A stretch of DNA of 37,087 bases from JBOGVA01 sp050692195 (lineage in GTDB: Bacteria > Actinomycetota > UBA4738): positions 1 through 37,087 of the forward strand of contig JBOGVA010000011.1 in NCBI GenBank assembly GCA_050692195.1, in the 5' to 3' direction. The stretch's first letter is position 1, and each line of letters starts with the position of its first letter. The notes under the pieces are model-generated. The model saw nothing but the letters and a program-made list of their open reading frames with translations. It was not told where the DNA came from and did not search any database. Below are positions 15,740 through 24,244 of this stretch, piece by piece. The translations under genes and the position numbers were made by a program.

Positions 15740-16651
15740 CTAGCCACATGGCTGAGTCGCCGGTGTTGGGAGGCGACCCGAGAACACGGCAGTGATGGCC
15801 TGAAGCATCCTCAGTCGGAGAAACGGTCGCTCCACGCTCGAAGCGAGCGCCGAGGTCCCCTCCAGGGCACAGACCCGTCGGCCCTCGATATCGGAAGAAC
15901 GCTGGATGGCCACCGTCCCTTTGGCCGTCAGCACGGTGGTCCAGCTTCCTTCCTCACCAATGACGTAGCCCACAAGCTGTGTTCCATCGGAGAAGGAAAG
16001 CGTCTCCGGCGGCAGCCACACGCTGGGCCGCAGCAGCAGAAGGGCAACCAGGAGCCCGATGGAGCAGAGGGTGATCACGGCGATCCTGCCCTCGAATCGC
16101 TTCAGCTCCCGCGCCTCCTCGCTGCGGCGCCCCAGGGCGCGATTCCGGACGGCGCTGAGGACCGCTGCACCGAACACCACGAAGGGGACGACGAAGAAAG
16201 GCCAGGGGGTAGTGAAGAAGGCGATGAACAGCAAGGCGGCGACGAGAGCGAGCGGAGGAGCGTAGTTCAGGCCGAGTCTGAGCCGTTCCCAGAGCCACCA
16301 CGTACCCCCGAGCATGAGAATGCTGAGAACCAGCGGAAATTGGGATACGAGCACGCCGGTAACGACCGAACCGGGTCCGGCCGAATGCAGCAGGGTCAGC
16401 ATGGTCGCTCCCTCGGAGCCGGATACCCGAGAAAGCTGAAAGGCGATGAAGAGCAGCGTGATCACGGAGATGGAGAAGGTGAACTGGCTGCGAATGGACG
16501 CCGCCACCGGATCGGGAACCGGATTGGTGCTGAGTGGAGTGTCGCTCGGGTTTCGGCAGTAGCGGCACACAACCGCTTGGACCGGGATCTCGGAGGCGCA
16601 CGACCGACATTGCTTCACCGAGATGACCTTGACGTCCTGACCCGCGCGCAT
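15740..16651 (-). CDS. Zinc-ribbon multi-pass membrane protein
   Basis: A 303-residue protein. ATG 16651 is chosen because GGGGGAGGGTG precedes it; the open frame continues upstream only as the shadow of the GMC gene. The N-terminal zinc ribbon uses C15, C18, C29 and C32 (QCRSC then VCRYC). About five membrane helices follow, near 57-73, 98-120, 131-147, 150-167 and 189-207. A C-terminal soluble domain of about 90 residues is beta-rich (LSFSDGTQLVGYVIGEEGSW) and reads like a small SH3-type or Sm-like barrel. The ribbon could anchor or sense, but no substrate is apparent. It lies 122 nt after the end of the flavoenzyme run, possibly still in that transcript. Confidence 0.82.
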   Translation of the reverse strand: MRAGQDVKVISVKQCRSCASEIPVQAVVCRYCRNPSDTPLSTNPVPDPVAASIRSQFTFSISVITLLFIAFQLSRVSGSEGATMLTLLHSAGPGSVVTGVLVSQFPLVLSILMLGGTWWLWERLRLGLNYAPPLALVAALLFIAFFTTPWPFFVVPFVVFGAAVLSAVRNRALGRRSEEARELKRFEGRIAVITLCSIGLLVALLLLRPSVWLPPETLSFSDGTQLVGYVIGEEGSWTTVLTAKGTVAIQRSSDIEGRRVCALEGTSALASSVERPFLRLRMLQAITAVFSGRLPTPATQPCG

Positions 16652-16773
16652 CACCCTCCCCCTCTGCAGGCAGCACGACGGGGGCGCCCGCCCAGCGGAG
16701 CCATATTTTGCCCCATTGAGCCTCTCCGGGGCCAGGCCCAAGCCATCCGCGAGGGACGGGACGGAGGATCCGA

Positions 16774-18339
16774 TCAGGCCGAAAAGCCGGAGGCGACGGC
16801 TTCGGCGATCCGTTCGGACATCGCGGCGATGGTCATGGCCGGATGGAACCCGATCGAGGAAGGGATGACCGAGCCGTCGGCCACGTACAGCCCTGGGTAT
16901 CCGTGAACCTGTCCTTCGAGCGAGACCACGCCCTCCCGCGCCGACCCGGAGAGACGACAGCCCCCAAGCGGGTGCACCGTGATGATCCGACGGAAGGCGT
17001 CCCACGAAGCCAGAGGGGCGAAGGTCCCTCCGTAGACGTCCGCCACCTCCCTCATGGCAGCCATCATCCGCTGCACCAGGACCTCGTTGTCCCGGGCGTA
17101 GTCCCACTCCACATCGAGCCTGCCGCGGCGGAGCACCAGCGTGCCGCCGGCGTTGTCCCGGCCGATGGCGAACAGGTTCGTCATCCGGGCGGGGTCGCCT
17201 GCGTTCCGACCCCGGAGGCGCAGGGGCCGGCTGAGCAGTCCCTTGCGGAAAGCCCACACCAGGATCCCGTGCAGCCGGGGCCACAGGAAGGGAGAGACGA
17301 ACCGGAGCCACCGGCCGTTCGGCTGCCCCAGCGAGGCCAGAACCTCCATTACGCCCCGATTGAAGGAGGGAGCGGCCAAGGTGAATCCGGGCTCCGCGTC
17401 GAAGTACCTGATCACGGAGGTGACGTCGGGGCCGATCCACGGCTCCAGGTCTTCGCGGCTGTTCTGGATCGACCCCAGGAAGTCGCCATTCCCAGAGAAC
17501 CCCGTCCCCAGCGCCCGGCTCACCTCGGGGAGCGTCCCTACGTCTCGGCTGCGGAGAAGGATCTCGTTCGTCCCGAGCGTCCCGGCCGAGAGGACCACCC
17601 GTGCGCCCACGACGCGAACCGGGCGTCCCGTGCCGACCTCGTGGCCGTATACGCCGTACCCGCCTGCCTCCGGCCGCACGTGCGACGCATCGATCCCGGC
17701 GAAGATCTGCGCGCCCAACTCCTCGGCAGCAGCGAGGTAGGTGAGGTCCAGGGTGTTCTTCGCCCCGTACTGGCAACCGAACTCGCACTCCGTCACCAGC
17801 CTGCAGGCGCCTCGACCCGGAAGGTTCGGCTCCTCCCAGGCCACGGACTGGTCGGGGTCGAACACCTCCCGGCCCAGCTTCCCGGCGGCCTGGCGATAGA
17901 GGTCGCGCTTGCGCAGGGCGATCGACTGCGGCAGCGGAGCCACGGCGAGCATGGAGGCCACTCGGTCGTAATAGGGGTCCAGAGCCTCCCGGTCGATCGA
18001 GCGGGGCCACCGGGGATCCTCGAACACAACGGGGTCGGGACGGATGTTGATGTTGGCGTAGACCAGAGAGCCTCCGCCGACGCCGCTGGCCGCGACCACG
18101 CCGATCCCGGAGAAGAAACGGACGTCGTACAGACCGGTCCCACCTCGGGAGCGTGGCCACCTCCAGAACACGGCATCGATGTCTTTCACGTCCCGGGGGA
18201 ATTCCCCGGGCCGGTAACGCCGGCCTCGCTCCAACACCAGCACCGATTTCCCCGCTTCGGACAGGCGGAGCGCCGCGATCGATCCTCCGAACCCCGAGCC
18301 CACGACCACGGCGTCGTAGCGGGGCGTCGACTCGTTCAT
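16774..18339 (-). CDS. GMC-family FAD oxidoreductase (cholesterol-oxidase-like)
   Basis: A 521-residue flavoprotein. The FAD Rossmann motif is YDAVVVGSGFGGSIAALRLS (8-27), with the ribose-binding Glu in LVLERG. GVGGGSLVYAN is the GMC signature 1 loop, and VVLSAGTLGTNEILLRS is signature 2. The active-site end has VHPLGGCRLSG and DGSVIPSSIGF, then HPAMTIAAMSER. Class I cholesterol oxidases have Asn where this protein has His after IGF, which suggests a His-His pair as in glucose/alcohol oxidases. The Cys cluster C-x5-C-x3-C (residues near TECEFGCQYGAKN) is partly conserved with the fusion protein upstream. There is no Tat or Sec signal. The start overlaps the upstream stop by 4 nt (ATGA). Confidence 0.93.
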   Translation of the reverse strand: MNESTPRYDAVVVGSGFGGSIAALRLSEAGKSVLVLERGRRYRPGEFPRDVKDIDAVFWRWPRSRGGTGLYDVRFFSGIGVVAASGVGGGSLVYANINIRPDPVVFEDPRWPRSIDREALDPYYDRVASMLAVAPLPQSIALRKRDLYRQAAGKLGREVFDPDQSVAWEEPNLPGRGACRLVTECEFGCQYGAKNTLDLTYLAAAEELGAQIFAGIDASHVRPEAGGYGVYGHEVGTGRPVRVVGARVVLSAGTLGTNEILLRSRDVGTLPEVSRALGTGFSGNGDFLGSIQNSREDLEPWIGPDVTSVIRYFDAEPGFTLAAPSFNRGVMEVLASLGQPNGRWLRFVSPFLWPRLHGILVWAFRKGLLSRPLRLRGRNAGDPARMTNLFAIGRDNAGGTLVLRRGRLDVEWDYARDNEVLVQRMMAAMREVADVYGGTFAPLASWDAFRRIITVHPLGGCRLSGSAREGVVSLEGQVHGYPGLYVADGSVIPSSIGFHPAMTIAAMSERIAEAVASGFSA

Positions 18340-19976
18340 GGACTGCGGAGTCCCATCCCGTACCGGCCCGGGGCCAGAATGCCGTTCGGATCCACGGCAG
18401 CCTTCAGGGTCTCGGCCAGCCGTTGGAAAGAGGGGCTGGGGCCCAGGACCCGATCGAAGTAGGCCACGCTGGTCCGGTATTGCTGGTACCCAGCCTGGGC
18501 CGTTGCCTCGGCCAGCTCGTCGTACAGGGCGAGCATCCGGGATCGCTCGTCCTCGCTATCCCGGTCGAAGAAGATCTCGAACAGGCCCAGGGCGGAGCGG
18601 GCGTTCACCATCATGAACGTGAGAGACAAGTCGAGCCCGTGGTGCTCGAACAAGGGTTGGACCAGTTCGAGCAGCGCCTTCGTGTGGCGGCCGGTCATCG
18701 GCGTGACCACCGCCATCCACGTCATGCCCGCTCCATCGCGCACCGGATCGACGTTCTTCCTTGGGCGCTCCCCTCGGCTCTTGAAGTAGGCGAAGCCAAC
18801 GATGTACTCGCCCGGGATGCCTTTCAAGATCGGATAGACGTGGGGGATGACCTCCAGCTTCTCGAGCGAGGACCCCATCAGGCGCGTAAAGGCGGGCGTG
18901 ATGCCGGGCACCGCTCGGAGGAGCTTCCAGGCTCGGATCACGGCGCGGGTGACGGCGACCATGAGGCCACCCATGAACCGCACGCGGCCGTATGGACCGA
19001 GTGCCTTATGAACGGCTCGCTTGGCCAGCAGCACCTGGCCCTTGCTGCCATAGAGCCCGCCGGTGACCGTCCACGGGGCGATCCGGTACCGGGCCCGGAG
19101 AGCCGCTCGCATCTCGTTGCTCAGGTGGGTCCGGCCGGCCAGCATGTCGTAGGGGTACTGAATCATCTGGGCCAGCAGCAGCATCTCGTTGACCACGTGG
19201 ACATTGGCCGGGATGGCTCGGTGGAGCGCCAGACGGCGAATAGCGTCGATGGCCCCGGGCAGGTAGCGATCGTCGTCGACCTCGCAGATGAAGGAGGCGA
19301 AGGCCTCCGGCTCCGGCATCAGCCAGACTCCGGCCTTCGTCACGATGCCGAGGTTCGACTGCGTGAACAGACCCTCCAGGTAGGGGCCGGTCCCCCACTT
19401 GAACGTGTTCCAGGAGAGGGAGTTGGCGGGTCCGCCGCCCGTGCGGACGATCTCGCCATCCGGGAGCACCACCTCCAACCCGCACAGGTTGGCGAAGTGA
19501 TCCCAGTACGGCGTGTATCCGATGCCGCGCTCGAGAGCGTTGCCGATCACGCTTCCCTCGGGAGTCGAGTCGGTGCAATCGACCCACAACCGGATCCCGT
19601 TCCGCTTGAGGTGATCGTTGAGCTGTCGCTGAGTCACCCCAGGCTCGATGACGGCGTAGGCGAGCTCCTCGTTCACCTCGAGGATCCGGTTCAGCCGCTC
19701 CAGCATCACGATGAGTGCGCCCTCCCGGAGGCCCTGCGTGGCGCCGTACCCCCAGTTCTTGCCCTTGCTGAACGGCCAGACGGGCAGCCCGAACTGCGCG
19801 GCCACCTTGACGACCTCAGACACTTCCTCCGCCGTACCCGGGTAGACGACGGCCGCGCAGGTTCTCTGCCACAGGCTGATGTCGCGGGACCGCGACGCTC
19901 GGTCGGACTCGCTCGACAAGACGTGTTCTCCACCGACGATATCGTTGAGGCGGGCCACTGCCGCCTCGACGCTCAT
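18336..19976 (-). CDS. FAD-binding oxidase of the VAO / 4-cresol dehydrogenase type
   Basis: A 546-residue flavoprotein beginning at ATG 19976, whose ATGA overlaps the stop of the upstream fusion gene by 4 nt. The PCMH-type FAD domain covers about 35-215: AVVYPGTAEEVSEVVKVA, WPFSKGKNWGYGATQG, LAYAVIEPGVTQRQLNDHL, GNALERGIGYTPYWDHFANL and GLEVVLPDGEIVRTGGG. These match the flavoprotein subunit of 4-cresol dehydrogenase and vanillyl-alcohol oxidase. The C-terminal substrate domain ends with PNGILAPGRYGM, as in that family. Family members oxidise para-substituted phenols, often with covalently bound FAD. No cytochrome subunit gene lies nearby, so the electron acceptor is unclear, and a covalent FAD link cannot be judged by eye. 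Confidence 0.92.
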   Translation of the reverse strand: MSVEAAVARLNDIVGGEHVLSSESDRASRSRDISLWQRTCAAVVYPGTAEEVSEVVKVAAQFGLPVWPFSKGKNWGYGATQGLREGALIVMLERLNRILEVNEELAYAVIEPGVTQRQLNDHLKRNGIRLWVDCTDSTPEGSVIGNALERGIGYTPYWDHFANLCGLEVVLPDGEIVRTGGGPANSLSWNTFKWGTGPYLEGLFTQSNLGIVTKAGVWLMPEPEAFASFICEVDDDRYLPGAIDAIRRLALHRAIPANVHVVNEMLLLAQMIQYPYDMLAGRTHLSNEMRAALRARYRIAPWTVTGGLYGSKGQVLLAKRAVHKALGPYGRVRFMGGLMVAVTRAVIRAWKLLRAVPGITPAFTRLMGSSLEKLEVIPHVYPILKGIPGEYIVGFAYFKSRGERPRKNVDPVRDGAGMTWMAVVTPMTGRHTKALLELVQPLFEHHGLDLSLTFMMVNARSALGLFEIFFDRDSEDERSRMLALYDELAEATAQAGYQQYRTSVAYFDRVLGPSPSFQRLAETLKAAVDPNGILAPGRYGMGLRSP

Positions 19977-22900
19977 GGGCTCGTGGCCTCCAGGCGCCGA
20001 AGGATGAGCGGATACACGTCGCGGGAAGCCTTCTGGCCGAAGATGCAGTCGATGTGGCCGTAGTTGGGGATGACGTATCGGTCGTACAGCCCCGGGCCGT
20101 TGACGCGGGTCAACGCCTCGAAGGTCTCCTTGGTTCCCCGGGTCAAGAAGCATCCGTTCTCGGCGCCATGGACGAAGGTGATCGGGATGGCCAATCGGTT
20201 GAGATGCGGGAGGTATCGGTCCTCGCCGTCTGCGGCCACCAGCTTGCCCTCCCGGACCATCAGCGCCAGGTGGTCCAGCGAGCTCATGTTGGCTACCCCG
20301 AACAGCTCGTGCAGCGTCTCGTGGGTGAGCCTGTTGAGCTGATTGTGCTCGTACAGCAGGGAATACATGAACGTGATGCGGTGGCACACCGCGCTGTCAC
20401 ATTCCTCTTCTTCTTGGTCCGGCCAAAGCGCCAGTGCCTTGTCGTACAGGCGCTCGAGCCAGCCCGCCTGGTCATCGGTGTAGGCGTTCAGCGAATCGAC
20501 TCCGATGGCCTTGAGAAGCTGCGGGACGTGCAGCCCCGACTTCAGCCGGGTGACCATGGGGGCGATCATGTGCGTGGCCACCTGCGAGGCTACGGCCGAT
20601 CTGACTCCCTGGAGCCCCGCCAGCATCGCCATGAAGAACGTCGTCGAGCCGAAGCAGTGCACCACCATCTGGACCGAGTCGGCTCCGGTGACGGACCGTA
20701 CCGTGGCCACGGCGGCGGGGTAGTCCTGGGTGGCGATGTCGTCGCCCGTGAATTGGGTCTTCGACGCCGCAAGCTCGATGCTGGCCCGGAAGTCCAGCAA
20801 CCACACGTCGTAGCCGTTGGCGTGGAGGAACTCGAGCAGGTTCGCCTCGATCGTGTCGGTGGAGAAGATGCGGCTGGAGACCCCCAGGCCGTGGGACAGG
20901 ATCACGGGACCCTTCGAGCCCCCGCGGTACCGGGTCAGGAGCAGGTCGGTGCCGTCGTCGGTCCGGAAGGGGTACACCTCGGGAGAGGAGACCCGCAGGG
21001 GGCGTCTCTTCCGGGCAGGGGCATCGGCCCGGAACCGGGTTGGCCCGGCGAAGACCCCGGCATAGGTGCGGTACAGAACGTCCGAGAAGAACTTGCCGAA
21101 GCGCGCCGTGGCTTCCAGGCGCTCCGCCGCGTCCTTCGCGTTCGTCACGCGCATCGTGGTCAGTTGCCTCATGAAGTCCTCGGGCCGGATCCTCAGGATC
21201 CCCTTCCCCAGGATCGGGTTCCGGTCGCTGTCGCCGTCGTAGAGCGTCACGTAAAGGGTGGTCGTGTCCGGCCACACATCGATCCCCGGGTCGTCCCGGA
21301 TGACCTTGAAGCCAGTGAAGTAGTACTGGCGCCCCTCCTCGGTGGTGAGCCTCATCCGGTAGCGCATCTGCCGCGTTTCGATCCGATCGGGGTCGTCGAC
21401 GAAGAGGTTGAACACGCCTTCGGTGACCGCGAGGGCGTCCTTGGACAAGGCGGGGGCCTCCACGGTGCCGGCCATCTTCGCTTCGTGTTCGGGCAGAGTG
21501 AGCATGCGGTCGAGGTCATCGGAGACGATCGTGAGCGTGAAGGCGAAGCTCGAGTCCTCCTCCTTGCCCCGGGCAGCGCCCGCCGCGTAGTCGTCCTTCT
21601 CGCCAAGCGAGACGAACCCGGCCATTCTTTCGGTGAACTCGACCCCGAGCCGGGGAGGCGGCGGAGGGGGGGGTGGCGTGGACGGCAGCGCGTAGTCGAT
21701 CCTCCACCCCCGGTCACTGGCCATGAGGGCGCAGCACCGTTCGGCCATGGCGGAGATCGTGAGGAGTGGATTCACACCCAGTGGTCGCGGGATGACCGAG
21801 CCATCCGACACGTAGAGATCGTCGTAGACCTCCGGGCCAGTGACGCCCGAGAACACCTGACCCTTGTGATTGACCACGCCGGTCGAGGCGTCCTCGGCCA
21901 TGACGCACCCCCCCAGTGGATGCACCGTGATCAGGTCGTTCCCGAAGAGCTTGGTCCAGAGGGGGCTCTTCACGTAGGTGCCTCCCAGCGGCTTGGTTGC
22001 CGCGATCAGGTTCTTCTCGATGGCCTTGAAGATCGGCTGGTCTCCCACTCCCTGCCAGCGGATGCGAAGCCGATCATCCTCCAGCGTCATCCGGCCGCCA
22101 GCGTCGTCGTGGGACATCACCAGGTAGGTCTGGGTGTTCCGGACGGCCCCGTAGTACGGCCCTCGCAACAGGCTCTCCCACTCGCGCCCCGTCTCCTGGA
22201 GCCGGTCGAAGACGCCTCGGTCGGTGTCGGTGCCGGCGAACTTCGACACGATGGCCAGGGTCTCCGGGAGGAGCCCCGCGACCGAGCCGGGCACGGCCCC
22301 CTCCTCGATGATCATCCCGGCCTCGAGGCTGGGCGCGTCGCGAAGGTCGATCACCCCGGTGATGGTCGGCCCGATCGGCCCGAGATTGTCGACGTCTCGG
22401 GTTCCCCAACCCACCCCATCCATCTCGACGTCGCTGTTGTAGCTGAACGCCAGCACATCCCCGTTGCCGGTGAACCGGCTCCCCAATGCGCCCGAGAGCG
22501 GAAGCCCGTTGGCTCGCGATCGAAGCAGGATCTCGGTGGAGCCCAGGGTCCCGGCCGACAGGACCACCACTTTTGCGGACACGAACAGCAACGGTGCTTC
22601 GAAGCGCTCCCGCCCTGTGTCCAGCAATTGGTAGTGGACCAGCCATCGGTCGTCACGGCGCTCCAGGTAGCGCACCGACGCTCGCGTGTAGATCTTCGCT
22701 CCGAAGTTCCGGGCGTCGGGGAGGTAGTTCATGATGAGGGTGTTCTTGGACCCGTAGTTGCACCCCGATACGCAGTCGCCGCACAGGGTGCAGGCCTGCT
22801 GGTGCACGCCGACGTGGTTCACTCCGGTGTGGAACGTCACGTTGATCGGCGGCCTCGAGAAGTGCCCGTTGAGCTGGCTCGAGGAGCGTTCCAGTGCTTC

Positions 22901-23374
22901 GAGCTTCTTCAGCCGGATTGCCCCCGGAAGGCTGACGGGTTTGAGCATCTCCTCGGCGCGCGTGTAGCCCTCCTCGAGCACCGTCGCCAGGTCGGCTTGG
23001 AAGCCCAGAGGCCACACGGGATCATCGAAGGTCCGCCTATCGGCCCGGAGCGATACGTTGGCGTTCACCAGCGAGGTTCCCCCGAGCCCGCAACCCATGA
23101 ACACGTTGATCTCGTCGTTCATCCGGAGGTCGTAGAGGCCCGTGCGAGATCCCAACCGCATCTCCGGCCGGTCCACCTGGAACTCCTGGATGGCCTCCAG
23201 CTCGGTGTCCGGATACTCGCCCGGCTGGAACTCCCGGCCTCGTTCCAGCAGGCACACGTCTCTGCCGGCCCGGGCCAGCCGAGAAGCCATGATCGCCCCA
23301 CCGTAGCCGGACCCCACCACGACCACCTCGTACTGATCCTTCATGCTCTCGACGGGCGAGGACAGCCGGGTCAT
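19973..23374 (-). CDS. GMC oxidoreductase fused to alpha/beta hydrolase
   Basis: A 1133-residue bifunctional protein. ATG 23374 is placed by GAAGGAGGTC about ten bases upstream. The N-terminal GMC part (about 10-560) has VVVGSGYGGAIMASRL, CGLGGTSLVNAN, a four-Cys segment QQACTLCGDCVSGCNYGSKN (CxxCxxCxxxC), VVLSAGTLGSTEILLRSR, VHPLGGCVMAED and DGSVIPRPLGVNPLLTISAM, that is, His plus Asn as in cholesterol oxidase. A Pro8 linker follows, then a C2-like or saposin-like beta region (about 580-800, ending GKGILRIRPEDFMRQLTTM). The C-terminal alpha/beta hydrolase has SHGLGVSSRIF, nucleophile elbow VVHCFGST with Cys (residue 907) in the Ser position, and NYGHIDCIFG with the catalytic His. The GMC-hydrolase arrangement is found in other actinobacteria and proteobacteria. 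The substrate is probably a sterol-like or lipid alcohol. Confidence 0.93.
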   Translation of the reverse strand: MTRLSSPVESMKDQYEVVVVGSGYGGAIMASRLARAGRDVCLLERGREFQPGEYPDTELEAIQEFQVDRPEMRLGSRTGLYDLRMNDEINVFMGCGLGGTSLVNANVSLRADRRTFDDPVWPLGFQADLATVLEEGYTRAEEMLKPVSLPGAIRLKKLEALERSSSQLNGHFSRPPINVTFHTGVNHVGVHQQACTLCGDCVSGCNYGSKNTLIMNYLPDARNFGAKIYTRASVRYLERRDDRWLVHYQLLDTGRERFEAPLLFVSAKVVVLSAGTLGSTEILLRSRANGLPLSGALGSRFTGNGDVLAFSYNSDVEMDGVGWGTRDVDNLGPIGPTITGVIDLRDAPSLEAGMIIEEGAVPGSVAGLLPETLAIVSKFAGTDTDRGVFDRLQETGREWESLLRGPYYGAVRNTQTYLVMSHDDAGGRMTLEDDRLRIRWQGVGDQPIFKAIEKNLIAATKPLGGTYVKSPLWTKLFGNDLITVHPLGGCVMAEDASTGVVNHKGQVFSGVTGPEVYDDLYVSDGSVIPRPLGVNPLLTISAMAERCCALMASDRGWRIDYALPSTPPPPPPPPRLGVEFTERMAGFVSLGEKDDYAAGAARGKEEDSSFAFTLTIVSDDLDRMLTLPEHEAKMAGTVEAPALSKDALAVTEGVFNLFVDDPDRIETRQMRYRMRLTTEEGRQYYFTGFKVIRDDPGIDVWPDTTTLYVTLYDGDSDRNPILGKGILRIRPEDFMRQLTTMRVTNAKDAAERLEATARFGKFFSDVLYRTYAGVFAGPTRFRADAPARKRRPLRVSSPEVYPFRTDDGTDLLLTRYRGGSKGPVILSHGLGVSSRIFSTDTIEANLLEFLHANGYDVWLLDFRASIELAASKTQFTGDDIATQDYPAAVATVRSVTGADSVQMVVHCFGSTTFFMAMLAGLQGVRSAVASQVATHMIAPMVTRLKSGLHVPQLLKAIGVDSLNAYTDDQAGWLERLYDKALALWPDQEEEECDSAVCHRITFMYSLLYEHNQLNRLTHETLHELFGVANMSSLDHLALMVREGKLVAADGEDRYLPHLNRLAIPITFVHGAENGCFLTRGTKETFEALTRVNGPGLYDRYVIPNYGHIDCIFGQKASRDVYPLILRRLEATSP

Positions 23375-23378
23375 CGGG

Positions 23379-24227
23379 TCACGGACCTCCTTCGGCGTCC
23401 CGCGCGTCCGCGCTGCTGGGAGGAGGTTGCTCCTCGCTCCCTCCGACGTCCGCGTCGAGAAGGGCGCATCCCTTGTCTCGAAGGACGTAGAAGCCCGCCA
23501 GGCCCCGCTGTTCCGCCTCGGCGAACGCGTGATGCCACCATTTGGCGGCGGTCCAGATGTGCTCGGGGGAGCTGTTCCGTTCCGAGGCTCCCGGGGTGAG
23601 GTCCAGGCCAATGGCCTCGAAGGCCATCTCCACATAGGCCGAAGAGGCGATGGGAAAGCCTGCCCGGAGGGGATTGGGAGCCTGCCCGCTCGACCAGAGG
23701 AACGCCTGCCAGACGCCCAAGGTGTCCCACAGGTCGTAGCGCAGGCGGTCGACGTTGTACTCGAGCGCCCGGTCTCGGACCGCACGGGCCTGCTCGTCCG
23801 TCATCGACACCGAGACCAGGGCCACGTTCGCGTCGATGCTGGGATTCCGATACTGGGCGAGCGTGCCCTCGCTCACCGCGTTCCGCTCCGGCCGAGGGAA
23901 CACCCCCGTCCGCGGGTACATCGGCACCTCGAGGATCGGAGTGGTTCCAATATCGGCCAGGTTTGCCGGCTCCCGGATCAGGAAGACGTGGGACCAGAGG
24001 CTGGGCCGCCGGTCCCACCTCAGGATGGCCTGGGCCTGACGCAGGGTCACGCCGGGGATGTCGCGTTGGCCCAGGAACCCCATCACCGCCAGGCCCTCGT
24101 TGCCGAAGCGTCGCTCCTCCAGCCCTCGAAGGGCGTCGACGAAGAACGGCAGGTTGTCCTGGGGAAACCGAGTGGCCTCCCACTCCTCCACCTGCGTGTT
24201 CTGGTCGCGCGCCCCCGAGTCCCTCAT
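23379..24227 (-). CDS. Hypothetical, NlpC/P60-like permuted papain fold (tentative)
   Basis: A 282-residue protein in the flavoenzyme run, 17 nt after the PhoD-like gene and 4 nt before the GMC fusion start. A core segment LRQAQAILRWDRRPSLWSHVFLIR has the W-S-H-hydrophobic pattern that carries the catalytic His in permuted NlpC/P60 (YiiX-like) families. The later segment FPIASSAYVEMAFEAIGLDL resembles the helix that normally starts with the catalytic Cys, but Ser/Ala stand there. This suggests an inactive or non-peptidase member. The remainder is helical (TDEQARAVRDRALEYNVDRL), and the C-terminus is Pro/Ser-rich. The fold call is inference. Confidence 0.65.
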   Translation of the reverse strand: MRDSGARDQNTQVEEWEATRFPQDNLPFFVDALRGLEERRFGNEGLAVMGFLGQRDIPGVTLRQAQAILRWDRRPSLWSHVFLIREPANLADIGTTPILEVPMYPRTGVFPRPERNAVSEGTLAQYRNPSIDANVALVSVSMTDEQARAVRDRALEYNVDRLRYDLWDTLGVWQAFLWSSGQAPNPLRAGFPIASSAYVEMAFEAIGLDLTPGASERNSSPEHIWTAAKWWHHAFAEAEQRGLAGFYVLRDKGCALLDADVGGSEEQPPPSSADARDAEGGP

Positions 24228-24244
24228 GGCCGGATCTCCTCCTT

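Noticed and set aside
18153..20063. A 636-codon plus-strand open frame opposite the FAD oxidase.
   Set aside because: Low-complexity shadow; the minus strand has an intact VAO-type protein.
20054..23599. A 1181-codon open frame on the plus strand opposite the GMC-hydrolase fusion.
   Set aside because: It is the mirror of a GC-biased gene: no family pattern, Arg/Gly/Val/His-rich, and the minus-strand frame carries all GMC and hydrolase motifs.
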